From Neorhizobium galegae (GTDB lineage: Bacteria > Pseudomonadota > Alphaproteobacteria > Rhizobiales > Rhizobiaceae), in the NCBI RefSeq assembly GCF_017877135.1, contig NZ_JAGIPH010000003.1, positions 434,001-498,000 of the forward strand: DNA of 64,000 bases, written 5' to 3'. The notes beneath the pieces were generated by a model. The model saw only the letters and a program-made list of their open reading frames with translations, ran no database searches and was not told the origin of the DNA. Shown here in pieces: positions 49,687 to 59,083 of this stretch (position 1 is the first letter of the stretch; each line of letters starts with the position of its first letter). The position numbers and the translations under genes are program-made.

Positions 49687-50760
49687 TTACTGCGGCAGCT
49701 TGTCGTCGACGCCCTGCACGTAGAAATTCATGCCGAGCAGCACGCCGTCTTCGGCCTTCTCGCCGGCCTTCAGCCAGGCCGAACCATCCTGCTTGTTGAT
49801 CGGGCCGGTGAAGGGATGGAGTTCGCCGGACTTGATCTTGGCTTCGGTTTCTTCGGCCATCGCCTTCACGTCGTCAGGCATGTTCGTATAGGGCGCCATG
49901 GTCAGGATGCCGTCCTTCAGGCCGTCCCAGATCTGCTCGGACTTCCAGGTGCCGTCCAGCAGCGCCTTGGTGCGCTTGATGTAATAGGCGCCCCAGGTGT
50001 CGACGATGGCGGTCAGCTGCGTCTTCGGGCCGGCGGCGATCATGTCGGACGCCTGACCGAAGGCCAGGATGCCGCGTTCGGCGGCAACCTGCATCGGAGC
50101 CGTCGTATCGGTATGCTGCGTCAGCACGTCGACGCCCTGGTCGATCAGCGCCTTGGCGGCATCGGCTTCCTTGCCCGGGTCGAACCAGGTGTTGGCCCAG
50201 ACGACCTTCAACTTGAAGTCCGGGTTGACCGACTTCGCACCCAGTTCGAAGGCGTTGATGCCCATGACGACTTCCGGGATCGGGAAGGAGGCGATGTAGC
50301 CTGCTACACCCTTCTTCGACATCTTGGCAGCAATCTGGCCCTGGATATAGCGGCCTTCATAGAAGCGCGAATTGTAGGTAGCGAGGTTTTCCGCGGCCTT
50401 GAAGCCGGTGGCGTGCTCGAACTTCACCTTCGGGAACTTTGCCGCAACCTTCACGGTCGCATCCATGAAGCCGAAGGACGTGGCATAGACCAGGGAGCAG
50501 CCGGAGCGGGCCATGCGCTCGATGGCGCGCTCGGCGTCCGGGCCTTCCGGCACGCTTTCCAGATAAGGCGTCTCGATCTTGTCGCCGAGTGCCTTCTGCA
50601 GCTCCTGGCGGCCAAGATCATGCGCCTGCGTCCAGCCGCCATCGGTCTTGGTGCCGACATAGATGAAACACACCTTGGTCTTTTCCTGCGCCTCGGCGCC
50701 CACGGTGAAGCTGCCAAGCGTGGCAGCCGTGGCGGCAAGTGCGATAATCAGCTTCTTCAT
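49687..50760 (-). CDS. BMP family (basic membrane protein) ABC substrate-binding protein, probably nucleoside
   Basis: 357 aa with a signal peptide (LIIALAATAATLGSFTVGAEA). The Bmp/Med domain starts KVCFIYVGTKTDGGWTQAHD and includes YATSFGFMDATVKVAAKFP. Proteins of this family bind purine nucleosides for BmpA/RnsB-like importers. The ATG at 50760 has AGGGG upstream (an in-frame TTG at 50766 is less likely). It is the last gene of a four-gene importer operon: ATPase, permease, permease, binding protein. Confidence 0.92.
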   Translation of the reverse strand: MKKLIIALAATAATLGSFTVGAEAQEKTKVCFIYVGTKTDGGWTQAHDLGRQELQKALGDKIETPYLESVPEGPDAERAIERMARSGCSLVYATSFGFMDATVKVAAKFPKVKFEHATGFKAAENLATYNSRFYEGRYIQGQIAAKMSKKGVAGYIASFPIPEVVMGINAFELGAKSVNPDFKLKVVWANTWFDPGKEADAAKALIDQGVDVLTQHTDTTAPMQVAAERGILAFGQASDMIAAGPKTQLTAIVDTWGAYYIKRTKALLDGTWKSEQIWDGLKDGILTMAPYTNMPDDVKAMAEETEAKIKSGELHPFTGPINKQDGSAWLKAGEKAEDGVLLGMNFYVQGVDDKLPQ

Positions 50761-50806
50761 ATTCAACCCCTGTTTGGCTCGAAGCTACGGTATGGATGGT
50801 GCCGCC

Positions 50807-51721
50807 TCAGCGGTCCGGAACGAAGGGTTTCCCCAGGCAAGCCGGCGTATTGATGAGCGTTGTGCGGCGATTATGCGAGATGATGATGAGAACGACAATA
50901 GTGACGGCGTAAGGCAGCATCGAGAGAAACTGCGAGGGAATGCCGATGCCAAGGGCCTGGGCATGCAATTGCAGGATGCCGACCGCGCCGAAAATATAGC
51001 CGCCGGCCAGGACCCGCCACGGACGCCAGGAGGCAAAGACAACGAGGGCAAGCGCAATCCAGCCGCGGCCGGCCGCCATGTTCTCCACCCATTGCGGCGT
51101 GTAGACGAGCGACAGCTGCGCACCGGCCAGCCCCGCACAGGCACCGCCGAACATCACGGCGAGATAGCGCGTGCGCACCACATGGATGCCGAGCGCGTGG
51201 GCCGAGCCGTGATTGTCGCCGATGGCGCGCATTTTTAGGCCCGTGCGGCTCCTGAACAGGAACCAGTGAACCCCGACCACCAGCGCAATCGACAGGTAGA
51301 AGGTGATATCCTGGGCAAACAGCAGGCGGCCGATGAAGGGAATGTCCGACAGCACCGGAACCACGATCGGCTGCAGCTTGACACCGGGAATACCGACGAA
51401 ACTTTCGCCGATCTGGCCAGAAAGCCCGAGACCGAGCAGCGTCAGCGCAAGCCCCGTCGCCACCTGGTTTGCCACGAGCGTCAGCGTCAGGAACCCGAAC
51501 AGCAGCGAGAAGGCTGCCCCTCCCAGAATGCCGCACAGCACGCCGAGAACCGGTACGCCTGTGAGATAGGAGCCGGCAAAGGCGCAGACCGCACCCATGA
51601 TCATCATGCCCTCGACGCCGAGGTTCAAGACACCGGCGCGTTCCGTCACCAGTTCGCCGACGGCTGCAATGACAAGCGGCGTGGCAGCCGTGACGATCGT
51701 CAGAAGAATGGCTTCGAACAT
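50807..51721 (-). CDS. ABC transporter permease (nucleoside-type), second permease
   Basis: 304 aa, about eight to ten transmembrane helices, with the BPD_transp_2 signature EVTERAGVLNLGVEGMM-like segment (LVTERAGVLNLGVEGMM) near the N-terminus and LKMRAIGDNHGSAHALGIHV in the cytoplasmic loop. It pairs with the permease encoded just upstream and overlaps no gene; the gap to that gene is 2 bp. It would form half of the membrane channel of the nucleoside importer. Confidence 0.93.
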   Translation of the reverse strand: MFEAILLTIVTAATPLVIAAVGELVTERAGVLNLGVEGMMIMGAVCAFAGSYLTGVPVLGVLCGILGGAAFSLLFGFLTLTLVANQVATGLALTLLGLGLSGQIGESFVGIPGVKLQPIVVPVLSDIPFIGRLLFAQDITFYLSIALVVGVHWFLFRSRTGLKMRAIGDNHGSAHALGIHVVRTRYLAVMFGGACAGLAGAQLSLVYTPQWVENMAAGRGWIALALVVFASWRPWRVLAGGYIFGAVGILQLHAQALGIGIPSQFLSMLPYAVTIVVLIIISHNRRTTLINTPACLGKPFVPDR

Positions 51722-51723
51722 CG

Positions 51724-52812
51724 TCAGGACCTCACGTCAACATTGCGGCCGGTGCCCAACACCAGGCGAACGCGGTAGAGGATCAGCGTATCGCAGGAGA
51801 GGACAAAAAACAGAAGCAGGCCCTGGAACACCCGCGTCACCTTGTCCGACACGCCGATCGACAGCTGCGCTGCCTCGCCGCCGAGATAGGTGAGCGCCAG
51901 CACGAAGCCCGAGGCGATGATGCCGAGCGGATTGAGCCGCCCGAGAAACGCAACGATGATGGCGGTAAACCCGTAGCCGGGCGAAATGCTCGGCTGCAGG
52001 TGGCCGATGGAGCCGGACACTTCCGAAATTCCGGCGAGCCCGGCCAGCGCCCCCGACAGCATCATCGAAAACCACACCATGCGCCGGGCCGAAAAGCCGG
52101 CAAAACGCCCTGCCCGCTCCGAGCGCCCGAGGACCGTGACTTCAAAGCCCTTCAGCATGAAGCGCATCATGAACCAGAGGGCAAGCGCTGCCACGAGCGC
52201 AAAGACGATCGCCCAATGGGCGCGCCCCGATGCCAGAAGCTCCGGCAGCACCGCTTCCGGCGCAAAGCTGATCGTCTGGGGGAAATTGAAGCCCTTCGGA
52301 TCACGCCACATGCCGCGCACCAGCCAGTCGAGAAACAGCTGGGCAATATAGACGAGCATCAGGCTCGTCAGGATCTCATTCGTGTTGAAGCGCGTCTTCA
52401 ACAGTGCCGGAATGCCGGCATAAAGCGCGCCGCCCAGCATGCCCATGACAAGCATCAGCGGCAGCACCAGAACCGAATGCCACTGCGGTACCAGAACCGG
52501 CAGGATCGAGCCGCAGATGGCGCCGATGGTGAACTGCCCTTCCGCGCCGATATTCCAGTTGTTGGAGCGATAACAGACGGAGAGGCCGACCGCGATGAGG
52601 ATCAGCGGCGCGGCCTTGATCGCCAGTTCATGCAGCGACCACACTTCCAGCAGCGGATCGATGAAGAAACTGTAGAGCGCGTAGAGCGGATCCTTGCCGA
52701 GCATGAGGAACATCAGTGCACCGGCCAGAAGCGTCAGCACCAGCGCTAAAAGAGGCGAGACGACGGAAAACAGGCCGGAGGCGCTGGCACGCCGTTCCAG
52801 TTCAATGCGCAT
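51724..52812 (-). CDS. ABC transporter permease (nucleoside-type), first permease
   Basis: 362 aa, BPD_transp_2 family, with GLSVCYRSNNWNIGAEGQFT and the EAA-like loop FMLKGFEVTVLGRSERAGRFAG. The ATG at 52812 gives MRIELERRASA; the gene overlaps the end of the ATPase gene by 11 bp, which indicates translational coupling. The frame is open to 52842, but that would add ten residues with no support. Confidence 0.92.
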   Translation of the reverse strand: MRIELERRASASGLFSVVSPLLALVLTLLAGALMFLMLGKDPLYALYSFFIDPLLEVWSLHELAIKAAPLILIAVGLSVCYRSNNWNIGAEGQFTIGAICGSILPVLVPQWHSVLVLPLMLVMGMLGGALYAGIPALLKTRFNTNEILTSLMLVYIAQLFLDWLVRGMWRDPKGFNFPQTISFAPEAVLPELLASGRAHWAIVFALVAALALWFMMRFMLKGFEVTVLGRSERAGRFAGFSARRMVWFSMMLSGALAGLAGISEVSGSIGHLQPSISPGYGFTAIIVAFLGRLNPLGIIASGFVLALTYLGGEAAQLSIGVSDKVTRVFQGLLLFFVLSCDTLILYRVRLVLGTGRNVDVRS

Positions 52813-54376
52813 GGACGGCCTCCCGCGGGCTGGTGGAATCATGAATGCCGCCCATCAACAGGCCGATCTTCTCCAGCGTCAGTTCGCCCGCTGCATAGGG
52901 CCTCGACATGCGTCCCTCGGAAATCACCGCAATACTGGTCGCCACCTCGAAAATCTCGTCGAGATCCTGGCTGATCACCACGACGGCCGAGCCGGCGCGC
53001 GCAAGGTCGATCAGCGCCTGGCGGATGCGACTGGCGGCCCCGGCATCCACCCCCCAGGTCGGCTGGTTGACGATGAGGACCTGCGGCTTGCGATCGAGTT
53101 CGCGGCCGATGATAAATTTCTGCAGATTGCCGCCCGACAGCGAACCGGCGGCGGGGTCGTCGCCGCTCTTGCGCACATCCATCTCGCCGCAGATCCGCTT
53201 TGCGATGGAGCGGATGACATCATGACGGATGACGTTAAAGACGCCGCCCGACAGGAATGCCTTGCGGTCGGATGTACTGCGCGACAGCAGAAGATTGTCG
53301 GACAGCGCCATGTCGGAGACGGCGGCATGGCCATGACGCTCTTCCGGCACGAACCCGGCGCCCAGCAGCCGGCGCCCGTTGATGCCGGTGCGCCCGACCG
53401 GACGGCCACAGATCTCGATCGCATCGTCCTGCGGCACCGTGACCTCGCCCGACAGCGCGTCGAACAATTCCCCCTGCCCGTTTCCGGCCACGCCCGCAAT
53501 GGCGACGATTTCGCCTGCGCGCACCTGCATGGAGATGCCGGACAATGTAACGGCAAACGGCGTGCGGGCGGGAACGGCAAGGTCCTTTACCGAGACCAGC
53601 ACGTCGCCAAGCGGCGTATCGGACGCCCGTTCGACGCCGGCCACGTCAGAGCCCACCATCATGCGCGCCAGCGACGCCGGAGTCTCGCGGCGCGGATCGC
53701 AGGCGCCCGTCACCTTGCCGTGGCGCAAAACGGTCGCCCGGTCGCAGATGCGCTGCACTTCTTCCAGCCGGTGGCTGATGTAAAGAACCGACCGCCCCTC
53801 CGCCTTCAGCTTGAACAGCGTTTCGAACAGCCGGTCGGCCTCCTGCGGCGTCAGCACCGAGGTCGGCTCGTCGAGGATGATCAGCTTCGGGTTCTGCAGG
53901 AGCGCCCGCACGATCTCGATGCGCTGGCGCTCGCCGACGGAGAGATCAGCCACATGGGCGTTCGGGTCGAGCGGCAGGCCATAGTCACGCGACAGGTTTT
54001 TCGCTTCCTCGGCGATCTTTGCCAACGGGATTTTCGGATCGAGCGAGAGCGCGATATTTTCAGCGACCGTCAGCGCCTCGAACAGCGAGAAATGCTGGAA
54101 GACCATGCCGACACCGAGCGCGCGTGCCTCGCCGGGTGAGCCGATGACAGCCGGCTTGCCTTGCCAGACGATCTGCCCCTCGCTCGGCTGCAGAACGCCA
54201 AACAGCATCTTCACAAGGGTCGATTTGCCGGCACCGTTTTCACCCAGCAGCGCGTGGATTTCCCCCGGCGCGATCGACAGATCGATACCGTTGCAGGCGG
54301 CAAAACTTCCGAAATATTTGGTCAGTCCCCGGACCTTCAGAAGCGTACCCGCTTCCGGAACCTGCGCTTCGCTCAC
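52802..54376 (-). CDS. ABC transporter ATP-binding protein (nucleoside/sugar type, two ATPase modules)
   Basis: 524 aa with two ABC modules. The first is canonical: Walker A GENGAGKSTLVKM, signature LSVGERQRIEI, Walker B LIILDEPTSVLTP. The second has a degenerate Walker A (GVAGNGQGELFDAL) and a signature SGGNLQKFI, which is normal for the CUT2/BMP-type importers. It is the first gene of the operon and begins 153 bp downstream of the pcs stop codon. Confidence 0.95.
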   Translation of the reverse strand: MSEAQVPEAGTLLKVRGLTKYFGSFAACNGIDLSIAPGEIHALLGENGAGKSTLVKMLFGVLQPSEGQIVWQGKPAVIGSPGEARALGVGMVFQHFSLFEALTVAENIALSLDPKIPLAKIAEEAKNLSRDYGLPLDPNAHVADLSVGERQRIEIVRALLQNPKLIILDEPTSVLTPQEADRLFETLFKLKAEGRSVLYISHRLEEVQRICDRATVLRHGKVTGACDPRRETPASLARMMVGSDVAGVERASDTPLGDVLVSVKDLAVPARTPFAVTLSGISMQVRAGEIVAIAGVAGNGQGELFDALSGEVTVPQDDAIEICGRPVGRTGINGRRLLGAGFVPEERHGHAAVSDMALSDNLLLSRSTSDRKAFLSGGVFNVIRHDVIRSIAKRICGEMDVRKSGDDPAAGSLSGGNLQKFIIGRELDRKPQVLIVNQPTWGVDAGAASRIRQALIDLARAGSAVVVISQDLDEIFEVATSIAVISEGRMSRPYAAGELTLEKIGLLMGGIHDSTSPREAVHAH

Positions 54377-54529
54377 TCACATCCCCTCATCCACCCTGGG
54401 CCAACCTTCTGCGAGGTTTTGACGGCTGCCAAGGCGTGTCCTGTGTTTGCCGTCTCCATGCGGCATAGAACTCGATTGATACTCGTTTTGGTGCTGTGCA
54501 CAACAGGAAAGTCCAGCTTTCCCGGCGCT

Positions 54530-55264
54530 TTACTTGGATTTTCCAAGACTGGGGAAAAGCTGCAGCACGCCGCCGATGGCGTAGAGATAAAGGCCGGTGA
54601 CCACCACGCCCCAGACCAGCCAGGCGGGTGAATCGAAATGCAGCAGAAGCGAATAGGCCGACAGCGCGCACCACAGGAGAAAGATGCTAAGATTGAGCCG
54701 GCGCAGCCGCTTCACCCGCACCGGATGCAGGAAATTGATGGGAAGGAAGGTGAAGAAGACAGACACCATGACGACGATCAGCGCGGTCATTTCGCTGGCC
54801 TTGATGACGAAGAGCGTCAGAATCACCATGTTCCAGACGACCGGGAAGCCGGAGAAGAAATACTCCTCCGTCTTCATGCCCGTATCGGCATAATAGATGG
54901 CACTGGAGACGACGATCATGCCGGCCGCGACAAAGGACCAGGTCTCGCCGATCATGCCACTCTGGTAGAGCGCAAACGCCGGCAGCAGGACGTAGGTCAC
55001 ATAGTCGATGATGTTGTCGAGCGTATCGCCCGACCAGTTGGGCAAAACTTCCTTGACGCGCACCTTGCGGGCGATCGGCCCGTCGATGCCATCGATCAAA
55101 AGCGCCAGCCCCAGCCACCAGAACATGTCGACGAAGCGGTGTTCAGCCGCCGCGACGACGCCGAGAAAGGCGAGGAACGATCCGGATGCGGTCAGCACAT
55201 GGACCGAAAATGCCCGGATTTCGGCATAGGGCACTTTGCGGTAATTGAAGATTCGCCTGATCAC
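54530..55264 (-). CDS. pcs: Phosphatidylcholine synthase
   Basis: 244 aa. Condenses choline with CDP-diacylglycerol to give phosphatidylcholine, a pathway typical of rhizobia, Brucella and relatives. The CDP-alcohol phosphotransferase motif (DGIDGPIARKV, then WSGDTLDNIIDY) is intact in the second and third helices; about eight transmembrane segments are present. The ATG at 55264 gives MIRRIFNYRKVPYAEIRAFS. It is a single-gene unit divergent from the UbiH-like gene. Confidence 0.95.
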   Translation of the reverse strand: MIRRIFNYRKVPYAEIRAFSVHVLTASGSFLAFLGVVAAAEHRFVDMFWWLGLALLIDGIDGPIARKVRVKEVLPNWSGDTLDNIIDYVTYVLLPAFALYQSGMIGETWSFVAAGMIVVSSAIYYADTGMKTEEYFFSGFPVVWNMVILTLFVIKASEMTALIVVMVSVFFTFLPINFLHPVRVKRLRRLNLSIFLLWCALSAYSLLLHFDSPAWLVWGVVVTGLYLYAIGGVLQLFPSLGKSK

Positions 55265-55410
55265 GCCCTGCTCCGGAGCTTAAAAATCGAACGGCTGATA
55301 TGCGGCCAATCGGCGCGCTTTGCAACATCTGCGTCGCAAACGGAGGACACGGCCATGGATAAGTGTCACAAGTTTGCCTAGATAGAAGACGGGCGGTAGA
55401 GGCCTCCTTA

Positions 55411-55435
55411 GCGGCCCTGGGGCGGCCCTGGGGCG
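55411..55435. repeat. Short tandem repeat, 11-bp unit
   Basis: GCGGCCCTGGG occurs twice in direct succession followed by GCG, in the gap between pcs and the UbiH-like gene, about 65 bp before the latter's start. Purpose unknown; may be slippage-prone. Confidence 0.6.
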
Positions 55436-55498
55436 ACGAAGGGGCGGCAAAGTGGGCCAAGACACCGCGTGGTCAGTTCGCCCTCTCAGGAGCGGGAC

Positions 55499-56731
55499 AT
55501 GAAGAAGTATCAGGTCATGAACGAGTTCGACATTGCAGTTGTGGGTGAGGGTCTGGCGGGATCGGTGGCAGCGTTCGCGCTGGCCCGGGCCGGACGCAAG
55601 GTGGCGCTGGTGGCGCCGCAGATCAACCGGCAGGACCGGCGCACGACTGCGCTGATGGATCAATCGGTGCGCTTCATGGACAGCCTCGGCCTGTGGGATG
55701 CCATTGCGCCGGACGCCTCCGCCCTCTCGACCATGCAGATCCTCGATGGCACCAAGCGACTGTTTCGGGCGCCGCCGGCGCAGTTTCGTGCAGCCGATCT
55801 CGGGCTGGCCGCTTTCGGCTACAATATCCCAAACCGGGCGCTGATGGCCGTCCTTGGCGAAGCGCTTGCCGCCGAAAAGAATATCACGCGGATCGATGCA
55901 AGCCTTGAGCATCTGGACCTTGCGAGCGATGGCGCCGTTTTGACGCTTGCGGGCGCAGATACCATGAAGGCCGGTTTCGTGGTCGGCGCAGACGGGCGCG
56001 GATCCACGGTGCGGCAACAGGCCGGCATCGGCACGCGCCGCTGGGCCTATCCGCAGACGGCCGTCGTTCTCAATTTTTCCCACGAGCAGCCGCATGGCAA
56101 TGTCTCGACCGAATTTCACACCGAAACCGGCCCCTTCACGCAGGTGCCGCTGCCCGGCAGCCGCTCCAGCCTGGTCTGGGTGGAGAAGCCGGCAGAAGCC
56201 GAGCGCCTGCTGGCGCTGTCACCGGAGACGCTTTCGCTCGAAGTCGAGCAGCGCATGCAATCCATGCTCGGCAAAGTGACGGTCGAGGAAGGGGTCGAAT
56301 CCTGGCCGCTCTCCAGCCTCATCTCGGACCGTTTCGGCAAGGGGCGCGTTGCCCTCATCGGCGAGGCCGCGCATGCCTTTCCGCCCATCGGCGCGCAAGG
56401 GCTGAACCTATCGCTGCGCGACGTCATGGAACTCGCCAATCTCCTGAAGACGGATGGCACTGCGGCCGTTGCCGCCGACACCGGCGACCGCTTCAACCGT
56501 CACCGCCGGCCGGACATCATGACGCGTACCTTCGGGGTCGATCTCCTCAACCGCTCGCTGCTGTCGGATTTCCTGCCGATGCAGGTAGCGCGTGCCGCCG
56601 GTCTCCACATGCTGACGGCCATCGGGCCGCTGCGCAATGTGCTGATGCGCGAAGGTATCGAGCCGGGTCGCAGCCTGCGCGAATTCGCAGGCGGGCTACG
56701 GCATCCCTTCTCCGCCAAGAAAACCGGATGA
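55499..56731 (+). CDS. UbiH/UbiF family FAD-dependent hydroxylase
   Basis: 410 aa. FAD-binding N-terminus FDIAVVGEGLAGSVAAFALA (GEGLAG as dinucleotide loop), the VGADGRGSTVR motif, and RVALIGEAAHAFPPIGAQGL near the C-terminus define the class A flavin monooxygenases of ubiquinone synthesis. Which ring position is hydroxylated cannot be told. The ATG at 55499 is preceded by AGGAGCGGGAC, a strong ribosome-binding site; an ATG at 55517 is a later alternative. Its last 36 bp overlap the 3' end of the convergent AEC gene. Confidence 0.88.
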   Translation: MKKYQVMNEFDIAVVGEGLAGSVAAFALARAGRKVALVAPQINRQDRRTTALMDQSVRFMDSLGLWDAIAPDASALSTMQILDGTKRLFRAPPAQFRAADLGLAAFGYNIPNRALMAVLGEALAAEKNITRIDASLEHLDLASDGAVLTLAGADTMKAGFVVGADGRGSTVRQQAGIGTRRWAYPQTAVVLNFSHEQPHGNVSTEFHTETGPFTQVPLPGSRSSLVWVEKPAEAERLLALSPETLSLEVEQRMQSMLGKVTVEEGVESWPLSSLISDRFGKGRVALIGEAAHAFPPIGAQGLNLSLRDVMELANLLKTDGTAAVAADTGDRFNRHRRPDIMTRTFGVDLLNRSLLSDFLPMQVARAAGLHMLTAIGPLRNVLMREGIEPGRSLREFAGGLRHPFSAKKTG

Positions 56732-57658
56732 GATGAGGTAAAGCACCGCCGGCAGCGTGGCGATGGAGAGGACGGTGGTGATCAGCACGGTTGCCGAGGC
56801 CCTCTCCTGCCAGACGCCGTAGTGCTGGCTGATGACGAAGACATTGGTCGCGGTCGGAAGGGCCGCGAGCAACACGGCCGCCTGGATCCAGGATGGTTCA
56901 ATGCCGCCGACGGCAGTCAGCGCCAGATAGACGACTGTCGGCAGCACGACGAGTTTTGCGAGTGCAATCACACCGATTTCAGCCGGAATGCGCGTCAGCG
57001 GGCGCAAGGCCAGCGTCACCCCCATGGCAAAGAGCGCGCACGGCGCTGCCGCCTGCGCGAGGTAATCCACCAGCCGCATGGCGGCAAGCGGCGGCTGAAT
57101 TCCAAGTGCCGCCACCAGAAAGCCGGCCGCCGTCGACAGGATGAACGGATGCAGCGCCACCTTGCGCAGGACGTCCGAGATGAGGGCGAGCGGCGGGCGC
57201 CTGTCTCCGCCGGCAAGCGCCATCATGGCCGGCGCCACGACGAAATGCGTGGCGTTTTCAAAGCAGACGATGAGTGCCACCGGCACCGCGACCGTATCGC
57301 CAAGCACCAGTAGCGCAAGCCCCGGCCCCATATAGCCGATATTGCCGTAGGCACCGCCAAAGGCCTGGATCGTGGAGACGGCGGTCCCGGCCTTGCGGAC
57401 GAAAAACCCGATGGCAAAAACCAGCGCAAAGACGCAGTAAACGGCAGCCAGCTGCGTGACGATGAAATCGATCCGCGTCAGGTCCTCGATCGGCGTGCGC
57501 GAGACAAGCTTGAAAAACAAAGCCGGCAGGGCCGCGTAGACGATGAATGTGTTCATCCAGCCGAGTGCTTCTGCACCCTGCCCGCTTGCCTTTGCCGCCA
57601 CATAACCGATGAGGATCAGCCCGAAAAAGGGAAGCAGCAAAGCAAGAATGGCAGCCAT
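56696..57658 (-). CDS. AEC (auxin efflux carrier) family transporter
   Basis: 320 aa, ten hydrophobic helices in two halves (start LALLLPFFGLILIGYVAAKA). The family includes malonate and auxin-type permeases; no substrate can be given. The ATG at 57658 has the ribosome-binding site GGAGGATTG 3 bases upstream, which decides the start: the frame stays open for 118 further codons to 58012 but those run antisense-free over the ccdA region without support. It overlaps the UbiH-like gene by 36 bp in convergent orientation. Confidence 0.85.
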   Translation of the reverse strand: MAAILALLLPFFGLILIGYVAAKASGQGAEALGWMNTFIVYAALPALFFKLVSRTPIEDLTRIDFIVTQLAAVYCVFALVFAIGFFVRKAGTAVSTIQAFGGAYGNIGYMGPGLALLVLGDTVAVPVALIVCFENATHFVVAPAMMALAGGDRRPPLALISDVLRKVALHPFILSTAAGFLVAALGIQPPLAAMRLVDYLAQAAAPCALFAMGVTLALRPLTRIPAEIGVIALAKLVVLPTVVYLALTAVGGIEPSWIQAAVLLAALPTATNVFVISQHYGVWQERASATVLITTVLSIATLPAVLYLISSGFLGGEGMP

Positions 57659-57702
57659 TTCAATCCTCCGCCGCGGCAAGAGCACCGCGAGCAGGGAATC
57701 GC

Positions 57703-58449
57703 TTAGCCGATTTGCATGAGGATTGGAAAGCTCTGCTGAAACCAGATCGCCATGTCGCTCACCAGGCCGAAGATGAAAGCAAGCCCGGTCAGCACCAGAA
57801 AGGCGCCCATCAGCTTTTCGACCAGCCCCAGATGGCGGCGGAAGCGCGTGAGAAACCGCATGAAGGCGCCGGAAAAACCGGCAGCGATCCAGAACGGAAC
57901 GGCAAGACCCAGCGAATAGATGGACAGAAGCAGCGCGCCATCGCCGACCGTCTGGCGGGATGCCGCAACGCCAAGGATCGCGCCCAGCACCGGACCGATA
58001 CAGGGCGTCCAACCGAAGGCAAAGGCGAGCCCCATCACATAGGCGCCGGAGACGGTGGCCGGCTTGCCGCCGGACTGGAACCGCGCCTCACGCGACAAAA
58101 GGCCGATGCGAAACAGGCCAAGAAAATTCAGCCCCATGATGATGATGATGACGCCGCCGATTTTCGCCAGAAGATCGATATGCTGGCGCAGCATCACGCC
58201 GATCGTCGTTGCGCCGGCACCGAGGGCGATGAACACCGTTGCAAAGCCGAGCGTGAAGAACAGTGACGACAGCAGCACCGACCGTTTCACCGACGTGCTT
58301 CGGGCCGCAGCTTCGTCACGAAACTGCTCGACCGAGACGCCGGCCATGTAACAGAGATAGGGCGGCACCAGCGGCAGCACGCACGGCGACAGAAACGACA
58401 GGGCGCCGGCGATCAGGGCGCTGAACAGCGATATTTCGGCAATCGACAA
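57703..58449 (-). CDS. ccdA: Cytochrome c biogenesis / thiol-disulphide transport protein CcdA
   Basis: 248 aa, six transmembrane helices. The two redox cysteines lie in helix 1 (LSPCVLPLVPPYLCYMAG) and helix 4 (FGWTPCIGPVLGAI); they carry electrons from cytoplasmic thioredoxin to periplasmic thiol proteins such as those maturing cytochrome c. The start is a TTG at 58449 with GGAG 8 bases upstream; no ATG is available in frame before the first helix. It is followed by the AEC gene after 44 bp. Confidence 0.92.
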   Translation of the reverse strand: MSIAEISLFSALIAGALSFLSPCVLPLVPPYLCYMAGVSVEQFRDEAAARSTSVKRSVLLSSLFFTLGFATVFIALGAGATTIGVMLRQHIDLLAKIGGVIIIIMGLNFLGLFRIGLLSREARFQSGGKPATVSGAYVMGLAFAFGWTPCIGPVLGAILGVAASRQTVGDGALLLSIYSLGLAVPFWIAAGFSGAFMRFLTRFRRHLGLVEKLMGAFLVLTGLAFIFGLVSDMAIWFQQSFPILMQIG

Positions 58450-58636
58450 GACATTCTCCGCGTCGCACTACCCCTCTTCCTAAAGCAGGCTCCGCTGCGT
58501 CTGCCAATGGCCTTTTCGGCTGTGTCGCGCAAATATGTGCTTGGGTTCGGGCAAGTGCGGGGTTCTGGGGGCGCATCGCCCCACAGTCATCTGCCAGAAC
58601 GTCGAGGGTCCGCGTACGCGCCCGCCGCATGCCACA

Positions 58637-58789
58637 CTAGAGAATGTGGCTCAACCGGTGACGGATATGCTCGTTCGGAATCAAGTGCGCCGATTCGGCA
58701 ACGTGATAGGCGTCGCGGGCAACGTCAAACGACAGCACCCACATGATCATGCTGAGAAGAAACGCGATCAGGAAATATTGTACACGCAT
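58637..58789 (-). CDS. Possible small membrane protein
   Basis: 50 aa (MRVQYFLIAFLLSMIMWVLS then a polar tail with several histidines ending RHRLSHIL). One transmembrane helix, no family. The ribosome-binding site is weak and there is no operon context; it may be chance. It is the only coding candidate in the 448 bp between ccdA and tRNA-Lys, which is otherwise empty apart from GC-rich inverted fragments around 58555-58590. Confidence 0.35.
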   Translation of the reverse strand: MRVQYFLIAFLLSMIMWVLSFDVARDAYHVAESAHLIPNEHIRHRLSHIL

Positions 58790-58897
58790 GACGCAAGGGC
58801 TCGGCCCGCCCGGCGGCAAAATTATGACGCAACCAATTGGGTGCACCCACCGCATCAGCAAGGCAGGGGTTGAAGCGATTGCATACAATCTGGAAAA

Positions 58898-58973
58898 TGG
58901 TGAGAGCGCAGGGGTTCGAACCCTGGACCTACTGATTAAAAGTCAGTTGCTCTACCGGCTGAGCTACGCTCTC
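58898..58973 (-). tRNA. tRNA-Lys (UUU)
   Basis: 76 nt. Acceptor stem GAGAGCG pairs with CGCTCTC, followed by A and an encoded CCA. D arm TAGCTCAGCCGGTAGAGCA, T arm CAGGGTTCGAACCCTG, anticodon stem ACTGA/TCAGT with loop CTTTTAA, so the anticodon is TTT at 58940-58938. Confidence 0.97.
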
Positions 58974-59083
58974 CCGAGGCGGCTTTTGACTGCCCTTCGA
59001 AAGTGCGCGGAACATAGGCAGGGCGCCTTCCGCGGTCAACCCGCGAAAGGCGAAATTATGGGATGTTTCAACAGCGAAATATC

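Noticed and set aside
57659..58012. 118-codon N-terminal extension of the AEC transporter
   Set aside because: It overlaps ccdA coding sequence and its residues are unlike any AEC protein; the ATG at 57658 has a near-perfect ribosome-binding site.
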